Positions 1-12,397 of a stretch of DNA of 64,000 nucleotides are shown here, piece after piece (the first letter of the stretch is position 1; every line of letters starts with the position of its first letter). Origin of the DNA: Chamaecyparis obtusa. Taxonomy: Eukaryota; Streptophyta; Pinopsida; Cupressales; Cupressaceae. The notes under the pieces were generated by a model. That model worked only from the letters and a program-made list of their open reading frames with translations. It was not told where the DNA came from and did not search any database. Where the stretch lies: positions 1,695,001 to 1,759,000 of the forward strand of contig BSBK01007029.1 in NCBI GenBank assembly GCA_027943335.1, written 5' to 3'. A program made the position numbers and the translations under genes.

Positions 1-1595
1 CCATTTTATGATCACATTTCCTTGTTATAATCCTTTTATTTCCCATTGCTCAAATATCTAAGAAAGAAATTTTTTATTACTTAACTCCTTCGTCATTGAA
101 AAACTTTCCTTCACACTCCTCCAAAAAAAAAATTCTTTGTAACTTCCCCGAAAAAATGCCTCCTAGCTTCAAAAAATCCTTATATCCTAAAATAAGAATT
201 AAAATTCTCAATTGATATATATATATATATATAGATATTTTTTAAAAATAACTTTTATATATAGCCTTCAAATTGAAAAGGGTGGGTTACCCACACCACC
301 GCTCGCAAGAGGCCGACCTCTTAGGGTACTCAACCGAGTCATCCTAGGTGGCATGCCAAGTTGGCAGCCAAACCTTCAAAAACACCAAAAAATGCAAAAT
401 TTTGCACTTCTGGTGTTTTTTCTCTTCTAAAAATAATAAATTTCAAAAAAACTAAAACTACCCTTTTCTATATCTCGGAACTAAGATTCTAGACATATAA
501 ATTTTATATTGTTTCAATTATAAAATGTTAAACAAATTTGCAAAAAACTACATGTAGGTATATAAAGCTTTTAGAAGTCATTGATTCAATAAATATAAAA
601 AAATACTAAATCAATTCCAAAAAAAATTAAAATCACATACGGCACTAGAGAAGAGAATCTTCTTCAAGAATATATAATTTATTTGATTTTTGGTATAGTT
701 TTGATAGGGAAAAATTAGCAGGAGGACAAAAACTATTGATTTCAGGTAAGTTCAACTTTGAATACTTATAACAGGAAAATTATAGATCGAAAATACTTCT
801 TTATCTTTTCTTGCACTAGATACACATTCCATTTAAAACATATTCTTAAATTGGAGGAAAAAGCAATGTTTTACTTATAATTATTTGACGAGAAGTAAAC
901 CCCTCGATTTGCAGTATTTTTCAGGAAATGAAAAACAGATCTAAAAATTTAAAAAAATATTAATTTTTGTCCAAATTAATTTTTAAAAATTATAGGCATA
1001 AAATTCATCCCATTTCATACATTCATCAGTTTACATCATCTTCAAATTCTAAATAGAAATTTGACTTTTATGCCCTTGACATTTTCCAGTTTTGGTGTTG
1101 TGAGCCTTCTCCTTTGTAAAAGGGTGATAGCTTATTATGCTTTTACCTTATTTGGAATTGAATCTACGAAGAATTGAATTGGTATGGTGAGTAGTTAAAA
1201 GTATGAGGTAATGAGTTATTGAGCGTAAAAAGTATGATATGCATATGATTGATGCAATTCTAACAGACGAGTTTGTGTTACAAATTAAAGAGTAATCAAA
1301 ATTGTAAGGTCTCTTAACCAAACAGATCTTAATAGATCTTATTTTGTAAATCCTTTAACTAGGTATAGTTCTTAGATTAGAATTACAAAATCCTTTTACA
1401 AGGTAGACTAAACAATCTTAAAACTCTTAACCAGGTTAATATTCTTAACATGGTAAGCTATCAGAAATAGCTAACATTGAAGCTCTAATCAAGAAAAAAA
1501 TTTATTGCAATAGTGAAGTCTTGTGGTATTCATCCCCCACTAGAGTTGTTATCCTCTAACAAGGATTTATGTGATACCAAAAATAATTGTGTTAT
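1..1595. other. AT-rich stretch without a recognised gene
   Basis: I see no convincing coding sequence here. There is a short (AT)n run at about 215-232. The part at about 1290-1480 has repeated phrases of the type 'ctcttaaccag' and 'atccttttacaaggta'. These resemble phrases at 16320-16560 inside the 3' LTR of the second Copia element, so this may be an old LTR fragment. That link rests on short matches only. Confidence 0.35.
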
Positions 1596-1600
1596 GAGTT

Positions 1601-2491
1601 TGAAGCAATTAAGGATGGAGGATCCAATTAAGGATTGTCCAAACTTGCAGCCAAACACCAACACAACGAAATTACACAACAACACAAAGTTCTTTTAACT
1701 GAATTTTCATTAACATGCCCGACTGTAAGACCTTCCAGGTTAGGGCCAATTACAAACAATAGTAATTCTACAAGATCAATAAGATCCAATCCAACTCCAG
1801 CTAGTCCAATTATGAAACAAATCTACAACTGATGGAAACCCTAAGGCAGATCTGAACTTGTGCTTGCAAGTCACCAAGCAATCTCCTTGTCTCCAAGCCT
1901 AAACCACTAGCTCTGCTATTAAAAACTATCAGAAAAACAATCTGATCTGCTAGATCTCATAGGATTCAAGTTCATCCATGTATAACTCCACTGATTGTTG
2001 CTTAACCAACTACCCAAACATCCCTTAAATACTAATCTTCAGCCACAAGTTGTCTGGAAGAAATAATTAACTCTTAAGCCAAGTCGGCTTCTACTACAAA
2101 CAAATATTAAATGCAATAATAGTCAGCTCTCAAATAGCCTTACAAACATTTAATTCTCCATGTCGGCCTCTAGATCTACATAGGAGAATGCAATAAAAGC
2201 TACCAATAATAAATGCACCAAGTCGGCCAAGCAAATCTTCAAGAACTCCCATCGGTAAGACCAACTACCGAGCACCAGAGAAACAACTGAGCATGCCAAG
2301 CATCACCAAGCACCACAAGCATCACCGAGTACCACTTTCACCAAGCGTAAGAGGTTTCACCAAGTTCCTTCAGCAATTGAGCTTCCTTCAATAACCGAGA
2401 CCGTCGATTAAAGCTGCAACTGAGTAACATAGAACCAAAACAACACACCACCATGCAGATTTTTTGAGTACCCAAGAATGACCCTGCATCA
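1601..2491 (-). repeat. 3' LTR of the 1601-5256 element
   Basis: This 891-bp sequence matches 4351-5256 along its whole length. On the plus strand it begins TGAAGCAATT and ends CCCTGCATCA, so it starts TG and ends CA on either strand. Scattered substitutions and a small deletion near 2310 relative to the other LTR show that the insertion is not recent. Confidence 0.9.
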
Positions 2492-2712
2492 AACACCCCA
2501 GGTTCAAAAAGATGTTCTCATGTGCTGGAAGAACATCTTCTGGGATTCAGCACATAAACCCCGAACTGGTTCTTCACATACATGTTCTCTAACTTTTCAC
2601 TTTGCATACTCTTCCACTTTTGCTTTCTATGTCTCTTCAAGTCTTTCCTTGACAAAACACAGGTCTGTTCTCCACACTGATCATCAATCCCTTTAGGATC
2701 CAACAACCCAAC

Positions 2713-2895
2713 TTAGCTACCAAAACTCAGGTTACTCCTACCGAGTGTTGTATCCAACAAAGGCATCAGGGAAAACTTCCTATCATCCTTCTCAATAGTA
2801 AACACATTCCTGACACAATCATACATAGCTCTGCAATCATATTGCCAAGGTCTACCAAGCAATATATGACAACTATTCATCTCCAAATGCCACAC
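2713..2895 (-). pseudogene. Retropepsin (protease) C-terminal scrap
   Basis: The minus-strand frame contains CHILLGRPWQYD, the typical end of the plant Gypsy protease domain. The catalytic DSG part lies outside this open stretch and is not intact. Nothing of RT follows; the frame ends and the 3' LTR begins about 220 bp later. This places the internal deletion after protease. Confidence 0.8.
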
Positions 2896-3159
2896 AACAC
2901 TTGATCCTTATACCGGCCAATCTAAAAATCAACAAGACATTGATCCCTAACTTCCAGAGCATGAACATATTGCAACCAGCCAATCCTATAAGGATAAGGA
3001 TGTCTCATCCTCTTCAAACCAAGTTTCTAAACCATATCCTCAGCAACAAGGTTATCAGTACTACCACTATCAACAATAACATCACAGAGTTTACCTACTG
3101 ATTTCCACCGAGTCTTGAACAAGTTACTCCTCTAACAAGGTTCCACCTTTGCACCGAGT

Positions 3160-4235
3160 AATGTTTGCCGAACCAGCAAGTTCTTAGATTCAGGTTCATT
3201 CTGCACCTCCTCATTCACCATAGTAGTTCCTCAATCACCCAACTTCTTTTGTGTACACTCAAAAGAACAATGGCCTTCTTCACCACAATTGTAACAAGTA
3301 CCCTTAAAGATAACCCTACCTATCTTCTTCTTCGGTTCCACAGGTTTCGGTTCATCTTATGTAGTCGGTTTATCCTTTACCAAGTGATCAATCTTCTCCT
3401 TCCCTTGGGAGTTACTATGTTGTCTCCTCTTCAACTTATCTTCTACCTTCAGAGCATACTGATAAGCATCTTCAACCAAATCAATCTTCAGCATACCAAG
3501 CTCATCTTGGATATTGAATTTCAGACCATTCACATACCGAGCTACCTTTTCCTTACCAATTTTTCTGTGTCCAGACTGAATAGTAATCTTGTAGAACTCC
3601 TCGGTATAGTCCTCAATAGTCAAATCCTTTTTCTTCATATTTTGCAACTTCTTAAACAATTCAAGTTCATAGTCAGCAAGTATGAACTTAGATTTCAACT
3701 TAGTCACCATCAACCTCCACTGATTGATTTTCATTTCACCTTCATCTTCTATTCCTCTTTGTAATTCTTTCCACCAAAGAGTAGCATGCCCTTTCAACTT
3801 TGTCTATGCCAACCTCACTCTCAGAGGATCTTCAATTTCTTCAAGCTCAAATAAGTCTTCTAATTCACCAATCCAGTCAATCAAGTCCTCAGGCTTCAAA
3901 TTACCAGAGAAATTAGAAACTTCCATTTAGTAACTATTACTTAACTAAGCTCCAGATCTATGCAACTGACCAGTTCTGTCTTCACCAGATCTGTCTCTCT
4001 GATCATCTCCACTAGATCTAGTAGCTTCAAAGTCTTCAACAGCTTCCTCATAGCCATCTTCAGTACCAATATTCCTCGGCATACCAGCAACAGCTCTCAT
4101 GATCTCAGTAATCATGTCTGTCTTCATCAAATCCATCTCAAATCTGACATCCGATCTAACTTTCTCAGAAATCTTTGATTCCATGGCATCACAAAGATCT
4201 ACAATCACTCTAGGGTCCAATCTTCTCAGAGGCAT
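3160..4235 (-). pseudogene. Gag polyprotein, Ty3/Gypsy, broken by stops
   Basis: A single minus-strand frame runs from an ATG at 4235. It gives an N-terminal part with acidic and helical character, the retrotransposon-gag core around 3560-3800 (motif TLWWKEL, then a pattern ending ARYVNGL), and a CCHC zinc knuckle near 3245-3290 (C-x2-C-x4-H-x4-C, read CYNCGEEGHCSFEC). In-frame stops lie near 3810 and in 3900-3944. Gag would form the capsid and package the RNA. The knuckle is intact although the frame is not. The gene sits directly downstream of the primer-binding site, as expected for this class. Confidence 0.85.
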
Positions 4236-4336
4236 CCTTCAAGATCTTTAAAAAACCCAAAGCAATAAATCACCAACAAGGTCCTGGTGCAAACTATCTC
4301 AACTCAGAGATCGTCTTACACACTCAAGATCTTCTC

Positions 4337-4348
4337 GCTCTGATACCA
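4337..4348 (-). promoter_or_regulatory. Primer-binding site, tRNA-iMet type
   Basis: The minus strand reads TGGTATCAGAGC two bases inside the 5' LTR. This matches the 3' end complement of plant initiator methionine tRNA, which many plant LTR elements use to prime minus-strand synthesis. It sets the element's orientation. Confidence 0.85.
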
Positions 4349-4350
4349 CC

Positions 4351-5256
4351 TGACGCAGTCAAGGATGGAGGATCCAATTAAGGACTATCCAAACTTGCAA
4401 CCAAACACCAACATAGTAGAATTACACAACAACACAAAGTTCTTTAACTAAATTTTTATTAACATGCCCAGCTATAAGACTTCCAAGCTAGGGCCAATTA
4501 CAAACAATAGTAATTTTGCAAGATCAACAAGATCTAATCCAACTACAGCTATTCTAGTTATAAAACAAATCAACAACTGATGGAAACCCTAAGGAAGATC
4601 TGAACTTATGCTCGCAAGTCACCAAGAAATCTCCTTGTCTCCAAGCCTAAACCACTAGCTCTACTATTACAAACTATCAGAAAAACAATCTGATCTGCTA
4701 GATCTCGCAGGATCCAAGTTCATCCATGTATAACTCCACTACCTATTGCTTAAACAACTACCCAAACATCCCTTAAATACTAATCTTCAACCAAAATTCA
4801 GCTGGAAGAAACAATTAACTCCTAAGCCAAGTCAGCTTCTACTACAAACAAATATTAAATGCAATAATAGTTGGCTCTCAAATAGCCTTACAAACATTTA
4901 ATTCTCCATGTCGGCATCTAGATCTACATAGGAGAATGCAACAAAAGCTACCAACAATAAATGCACTAAGTCAGCCAAGAAAATCCTCAAGAACTCTCAT
5001 CGGTAAGACCAACTACCGAGTACCAGAGAAACAATCGAGCATGCCAAGCATCACCAAGCACCAATGTTGACCGAGCACCACAAGCATCACCAAGTACTAG
5101 TTTCACTGAGCACAAGAGGTTTCATCGAGTTCCTTCAGCGACCAAGCTTCCTTCAATAACCAAGACCGTCGATTAAAGTTGCAACTGAGTAACATAGAAC
5201 CAAAACAACACACCACCATGCAAATTTGCCGAGTACCCAAGAATGCCCCTGCATCA
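4351..5256 (-). repeat. 5' LTR of the 1601-5256 element
   Basis: This is the 906-bp partner of 1601-2491. It begins TGACGCAGTC and ends CCCTGCATCA on the plus strand. It should carry the promoter of the element, reading on the minus strand. Confidence 0.9.
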
Positions 5257-5679
5257 GAGTTATATGTTATTTGTTATATGTTTTATTTGATTCATTCAAA
5301 AGTTATGGATTCGGTAAATTTTTAGGGAAGAAAGTTCAAATAGGTTAAAATTATTTTACAGTAGTGATTCACCCCTCCCCTCTCAGTACTTACCTTTCCA
5401 TACCTAATCCAATAGAGAATATACCTTTTTTGGATCTTTCCAGAGTGTTCCTCAGATTAGTTTTTACCTCTCCTATCAAATTGTTGTCCTATCAAATTGT
5501 CATCACCACTTGGAAGTCAAGCAGTCTCTGTCAATCATTTACTATTATTCTTAGAAGTCATACTCTCAATGTTTTTAGATTTTCTTGGAGGATTTATTTA
5601 TCCATTCCTAGTCATCATAATCACTATTTTTACACTTCTCATAGTCATTATTTCACTATTTTGCATCTACTTTAGTGTC

Positions 5680-5945
5680 CTTCATAATCATTACTATAGT
5701 TAGGTCATTTCCTATCATAGTTAGGTGCATTGTCTTTGATCATTAAATACAAAAAGAAAAAAATCCAAAAAAAATAATTTTCATCCTAGTTGTTACTATA
5801 GTAAAAAAAGTTCCCATCATAGTCTTGCATTATCATTAATCATTTCCAAAAATGAAAAACATCCAAAAAAAGGTTCATTTTCTAGTTGTTACTATAGTCA
5901 AATCAATCCTCATCATAATCTTGCATTGTCATATTCTCATTCCTA
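5680..5945. repeat. Degenerate tandem repeat, about 100-bp period, in a retroelement leader
   Basis: The block 'ttactatagt' recurs at 5691, 5793 and 5889, each time with similar neighbours (Catcataatcttgcattgtcat-like and A-rich runs). The repeats lie directly upstream of the gag start at 5991, so they look like the untranslated leader of that element. The surrounding 5262-5680 is pyrimidine-rich with no gene. Confidence 0.55.
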
Positions 5946-5990
5946 CACTTCTAAATGTCATTTACTCAATCTTAGAAAAATAAAGGATAG

Positions 5991-7460
5991 ATGGACCCAA
6001 ATCAAGCCCCTACTTTTAATTCTACTAGTTCCATGAGCTTTAAATTCAACACTCTCATGGGCTCACAAAGACCACCTATAAGAGGGGCTACCTTGCTTCC
6101 TAGTGATGAATTTTACTTGGAAAACATTCATGCAAATTACACTTGAGATGAGATAAAATATGCCTCATAGGATCCTAAGGTCCTTACTATCATGAATGCA
6201 TTATTATCAGCGGACCCTAATAGATACTTTCGTCTTCTTTGTCAAAATGGGCCAAACTACCATCTAGTTTTGACACCTCCACTATTGTAGAAGGAAACCA
6301 AAAAAATATACATGGGTTATCCAATCATCATCTTCATAGGTGTCTACTAGTATATCATTAATTAGTACATTCCATATTGATACACAAGTTACAAATTTGA
6401 CAATACCATGTGGGATCCAATACACCAACCTGCTCTTTAATACAACGCCATCATCTAATACAAACCCCATTTCAACAAGTCAAAACCATAATTCTAATAT
6501 GTCCTCTATTATATCACAAATAAATATGGGTATCATATCAAAATATATACCTAAAAATACTATGACACTGAGGACATCGATCCTGCCGCCCTCTAGGGAA
6601 AGTACCCAAACAAACACAATTACCCAAGGGGGATCATCCAATCAAAATCCTAGTGTTTTCAATTATACTTTTTAAGGAGTTCCTTCCTATCAAAACCCTA
6701 GTGGTATTAACACCAATCTACAAGGGGAACCTTCTAATAAAAACCCTAGTTGCAAAAATGTCAATTTTGAAGGGTCGCATCCTAATCAAAACCATAGGGG
6801 TATGAAAAACAATTCAAGTGGTTTCCTCTAATTGAATCCCAAGTGGAAAAAATATCATAGCAACATTGTAATTTTATCAAAAAAATCCTTTTTCTCAACC
6901 AAATCTAATAATCACATATTTCACACTACAAAATGTGTCCACATATGTCCCTACCTATACGCATGCATGGAATATGAACCTGGGATATCAAAAAACCTAT
7001 AGGTATAATTAGGCATCCACATATCAACATCAAAATCCTTTTGTGTGGGAAAATTTCCTATCTCACCACAAAGATATGAAAAGAAAAAAAAAAAACCACT
7101 AAAGTGAAAGCGAATGCCTACTGGTATGAACACCAATTTTCAAGGGGTCACCTCTAATCAAATCCAAAATGAACAAAGTGTCAGACCATAATTTCATTAC
7201 ACAAATCCCTTTTCTTGAAACTGAATCTGGCAATCACATATTTTACACTGCAAAATGTGTCCACTTATGTCCCTACCTATGTGTATGCAGTGAATATGAG
7301 CCTATGATATCAATAAACCTATACATATAATCAAGCACACACATATCTACACAAGAATCCTTTTGCATGGGAGAATTATCTATCTCACCACAGACATATG
7401 GATACTTCCTTAGCACTATTGACCATTGATTATAGGGCTTTGGCAAGGGATGAATGATGC
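5991..7460 (+). pseudogene. Degenerate Gypsy gag with Asn/Pro/Gln-rich repeats
   Basis: Translation from the ATG at 5991 (MDPNQAPTFNS...) gives a gag-like N-terminus, then many stops and frame changes. From about 6600 a 20-residue unit recurs (core PSNQNPSGxNxNFQG). Further on, 6890-7085 and 7195-7385 are diverged copies of one block. Low-complexity Asn/Gln/Tyr tails are common in plant Gypsy gag proteins, and the similar NYQ-rich tail at 16890-17000 suggests the same family. The 3' part of this element is not present beside it. The 5' side was interrupted by the 1601-5256 insertion. I assign gag from composition and context, not from an intact domain. Confidence 0.5.
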
Positions 7461-7464
7461 TCAT

Positions 7465-9750
7465 GCTCGGAGGTCCTCGGCCTATTAATTATCTAATAAA
7501 TTTGGGTTGTATTTTTTGATAGGATATTTAAGAGATCTTCCTATGTAGTTTGTATAGGATCTACTAGAGGAGTTGGAGGGTGTTGAGGCTCTTATTGTTG
7601 TTGTTGTTGTTGTTGTTGAGGGTAGTGTTTTGGGTCTCTTATTTTCATTGTTGATCAGGGACTTTATGATGTTGTGTATTTTATTAGGGAGTAGTTTTTT
7701 GAGAATCTACCATTAATTTTGAAAAAAAAAGACACAAAAATGATCAAAAAACTCACTATTACAATTCAATTTGAAACAAAAACAAAATAAATGTAATACT
7801 TACCTTTTTTATGACATAGCATGGTGAAGATTTGTTAAAAATGTTAAATTTTGTTATGAATGGAAAAACATGATCAAGTCTTGTTGTTCAAACAGCTTTG
7901 TGTATTGTTCTTAGTTCATGACAAGGGTTTCTAATGTTTTGGCCACAAGTTAAATCAATTTAAAATTTTACAATACTCAATCAAGTTTTTATAATATAAA
8001 AAAATCCCAATTGGGTTTTTATTATTATAAAAACCCGATCGGGTCTTTTAAATCTTGGCTTGGTATTCACCAATCCATAATTGGACCGTTTTATTTCAAA
8101 TTTAAATAACTTGATTGAGTTATTTGTGTTTTGGACTATTTTACCTACGATGGAAACTATTTTGCATACCATCTTTGTGCATACACCCATAATGGTTTAT
8201 AAGCTTATAAAATAATGTTTACACCACCTACTCTAAATTTTTTTGCTAAACTTGGATATTAGAAATTCACACAATTTATTTATTAGTCAACTAACTAACG
8301 CTATGAAGAAAAAATTCCAACATGAATTGAGCATAATATATAGCTCTAGCTCATTGGAAATCCTCCTTTCCTTTTTCATATTAAAAAAATACATCTAAAT
8401 TGTGTAATAATACTTACTATGTTTCAATCATATTGTCCATATTTTTATAACATGTCAATACATTGAATCTATTCTACTTTAATTTTCACATTAGAAGAAA
8501 ATACATGTTTGCAATGAGAGTTACTTTGCCTTGGTCTTCTTCTCCACAAGTTTATAGCACAAAGATTATTAGTGGTGAAAATTATACCTTTATAATGCAT
8601 ACATAATGCACAACTTATCAAAATACATGAACCTTAAAGACTTCAGAGTTTGGGTCATTCATTTATATAACAATGCAATGGTCATAATAGTTTGAAGAAT
8701 ATCTATTTTTTTGCATAGTTTTCTCAAACTCAACATTTATTGTCCACACTGTTACTTCCTCTAGGTCATTTAATAGATGTAGATAACACTTCTTTACTCA
8801 TAAGAAAATCCACATTCTATAATCTAAGTGTTTAATATTAGTAGCTTTATGAAAGTACATTTTTGTCTCTTTTTAATCTCCTTATTTGTAGATATAATTT
8901 GTCCATGCTAATGTTTCATCGTCACTAATAAATTAAATTAATTTAATCTTTTATAACTTTTATTTAATTACAATATTTGATTAATATAGTTCATCATTGA
9001 CTACTAAAATAATATTATTATTTATTTACTTATATTTAAATTAAAAAAATTGGCTCTATGCTCTCAATTTTGTTCATTTGAAGAGAATCTCTATTTAATT
9101 ATTTGTTATCAACATAATATTAGGTAACTATGTTTTTTTTACATAGAAAAATATTTTTCATTATTTAATTTATCCATATTCCCTTTATCTTTTAAAGAAA
9201 TAGGTGTATTTTTATCCCAATTTTTAGAATAGAGACCCATCTTCCCTACCAAAATGATGTATAAATTGATATTTGAATGCAGACAATGTATAAATTGATG
9301 CTTGAATGTAGGCAAAGTTAAAGATTTTGAATGCTGAACCATATTTTTGCAAATCCACTTCCAACTGTAGAATGTGATATATTTTTTTATTTATTATTTT
9401 GAATTTTTATGACATTAAATCTATGGACTGAATATTAGAACTAAACTTTGATTTTATAAATTTATTTTACATTTTAAATTAAGTCAAATTTATTCTTTTA
9501 CGATAATTAAGAAATTTGGAATCTGAAAGAATAGCGGACAACAAATGTTGAGTCTAGATGAAACAATATAAAAATCAAACACTCTTCTAATCGTTGTGAA
9601 CACTAGTGTTATTATGAGTATTATTTTCACCTTCTCTAGATTTTGGGCTTTCCTAAATGAAGATTACCATGCAATTTGGTGATTCAGGCATCAATAAAAT
9701 GGTTCTCGCAATTTCTACTTTTGTGTGCCTAATCAGATCTCTCTCAAACT
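7465..9750. other. AT-rich stretch without a recognised gene
   Basis: No coding sequence stands out. It holds a (TTG)8 run at about 7595-7618. Two adjacent perfect palindromes lie at 8006-8015 (CCCAATTGGG) and 8033-8044 (ACCCGATCGGGT), each between A-rich and T-rich flanks. The rest is plain AT-rich sequence. Confidence 0.5.
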
Positions 9751-9754
9751 TGCA

Positions 9755-10660
9755 GTAAAAAGAGAAACCTGAAAGACTTAGCCAAAGAATTTGATATGAA
9801 AGACTTAGATCTTTTACACTACTTTCTTGGTCTAGAAGTCTGGCGGAAACCAAATAGTATTATTCTAAATAAAGGAAATACACTCTTGATATTTTGAAGA
9901 TATTTGGTATGTTAAATTGTAGACCAATGTTTTCTCCCATGGAAATAAATTTTCATAAGCTAAAAGAAGCAGCAGCAAAATCCCCACCTACAGATATTAC
10001 TCTTTACAGGCAGATAAATATGCTCTCTAATGTACTTGGTAAAGACTAGACCATATATTTGCTTTACAATAAATGCCTTAAGTCATTTCATGTGTGAACC
10101 TAAAGAGTTTCATCTCACTATTACGAAACATTTATTGAGGTATCTTTAGGGTAATCTAAACTATGGACTTAACTATGAAAAGACAGACTTGGACCTTCAT
10201 GGATTCAGTGACTCAGATTGGGCTGGAAGTGTGACTGATAGAAAAAGCACCTCAGGATGTTGTTTTAGTTTGGGATCAGCTATGGTATCATGTATTAGCA
10301 GGAAATAATATTCAGTTTCTCAAAGTTCTACAGAGGCTGAATATATTGCATCTTCGATGGCCGCTAGAGAAGCAGTATGGCTCAAAAAACTACTTACTAG
10401 GTTATTTGGTATACTGTTAAAACCAACCACTATTCTTTATGATAACCAGAGTTGCATCAAGTTATCAGTGAATCTAGTGTTTCATGATAGATCCAAGCTA
10501 TTGAGATTCCTCATCAGTATGTGTGAGATATGGTTGAAAGGAAATTGATTTAGTTGGAATATATTAGTACATGAGATCAAATTGCAAATATTCTTACCAA
10601 ATCAATTCCCAAGGTGAAATTTGACCACTTCAAGAAAAATCTTGGTATGGTTGTAACATG
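9755..10660 (+). pseudogene. Copia pol fragment: end of RT and RNase H
   Basis: The plus-strand translation, with several stops and frame shifts, follows the end of Copia reverse transcriptase and all of RNase H in order. It reads LKDLAKEFDMKDL, then HYFLGLEV, then the RNase H motifs DSDWAGSVTDRKSTSG and SQSSTEAEYIA, then YDNQSCIKL. These are hallmark Ty1/Copia sequences. Gag, protease, integrase and the RT catalytic FVDD region are missing, so the element is 5'-truncated. An element-typical repeat block (10901-11150) and a 3' LTR (from 11244) follow. Confidence 0.85.
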
Positions 10661-10900
10661 ATTTTTGTTTTGTATTAATAGTAATAAATATGTTTAATGT
10701 GTAGACTTCTTATGGGCTCATACATCCTGTGTACATTTCTAAGAAGTGATGACTTCTTAGACAATGAACACTTGTATTAGATATTACAAGGTGACGAACT
10801 TGTAATGGAGATTCATTATGGTAGAATTTTATATGTCAGTGCACATACCATAATAGGGTTATATGTAAGGGAATGCAATTTCTCAAATTACTATATCCTT

Positions 10901-11150
10901 GTATCACGATCTGAGGTGATATGAAAATCAGGTATCACAATCTAAGGTGATTCCTCATATCACGATCTAAGGTGATATGAAAATTAGGTATCATGATCTA
11001 AGGTGATTCCTCATATCATGATCTAAAGTGATATTAAAACTACGTATCATGATCTAAGGTGATTCCTAATATCATAATCTAAGGTGATATGAAAACTAGG
11101 TATCACAATCTAAGGTGATTCCTCACTTCACAAGTTAAAGTGATGTGCAT
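10901..11150 (+). repeat. Tandem repeat of palindromic units before the Copia 3' LTR
   Basis: About eight copies of a palindrome-like unit (TATCAC-gatctaag-GTGATA and variants) alternate with two spacers, 'atgaaaatcag' and 'tcctcat'. This gives a composite period of 57-58 bp. Each unit can form a 6-bp stem. The block lies between the pol remnant and the polypurine tract of the same Copia element. Confidence 0.85.
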
Positions 11151-11233
11151 AACAAGTTATCATTTACATGATGATTTTGTGTGTTACATAATATGACTAG
11201 TGTGGTGGTATATGGAAAATTATCTTCCCTAGC

Positions 11234-11243
11234 TAAGAGGGAG
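11234..11243 (+). promoter_or_regulatory. Polypurine tract of the truncated Copia element
   Basis: AAGAGGGAG lies directly before TGTTGAAATTG, the LTR start. This is the expected plus-strand priming site. The same arrangement occurs at 50366-50375 in another element of the window. Confidence 0.7.
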
Positions 11244-12342
<1,099 letters not shown>

Positions 12343-12397
12343 ATAATAAATTTTGAAATTCAATACTAATTTCTAAGTAGTCTATCATATTTTTACA

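Larger units (their letters stand above)
1601..5256 (-). mobile_element. Internally deleted Ty3/Gypsy chromovirus-type LTR element (gag plus protease scrap)
   Basis: Two long direct repeats (1601-2491 and 4351-5256) bound a 1.86 kb interior. The 5-bp sequence GAGTT lies directly outside both ends (1596-1600 and 5257-5261), which is a clean target-site duplication. A tRNA-Met type primer-binding site sits next to the right LTR, so the element reads on the minus strand. The interior encodes gag and a piece of protease ending in LLGRPW-like sequence, then runs straight to the 3' LTR. Reverse transcriptase, RNase H and integrase are absent. It is therefore a non-autonomous deletion derivative of the kind described as gag-only LTR elements. 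Its LTR start (TGATGCAGG) and gag resemble those of the larger element at 18439-25835. Confidence 0.9.

Noticed and set aside
3165..3764. 199-codon plus-strand frame
   Set aside because: It is antisense to the gag core and zinc-knuckle region of the element at 1601-5256.
10901..11150. CRISPR-like array
   Set aside because: Spacers are two fixed sequences in alternation and the context is a plant Copia element.
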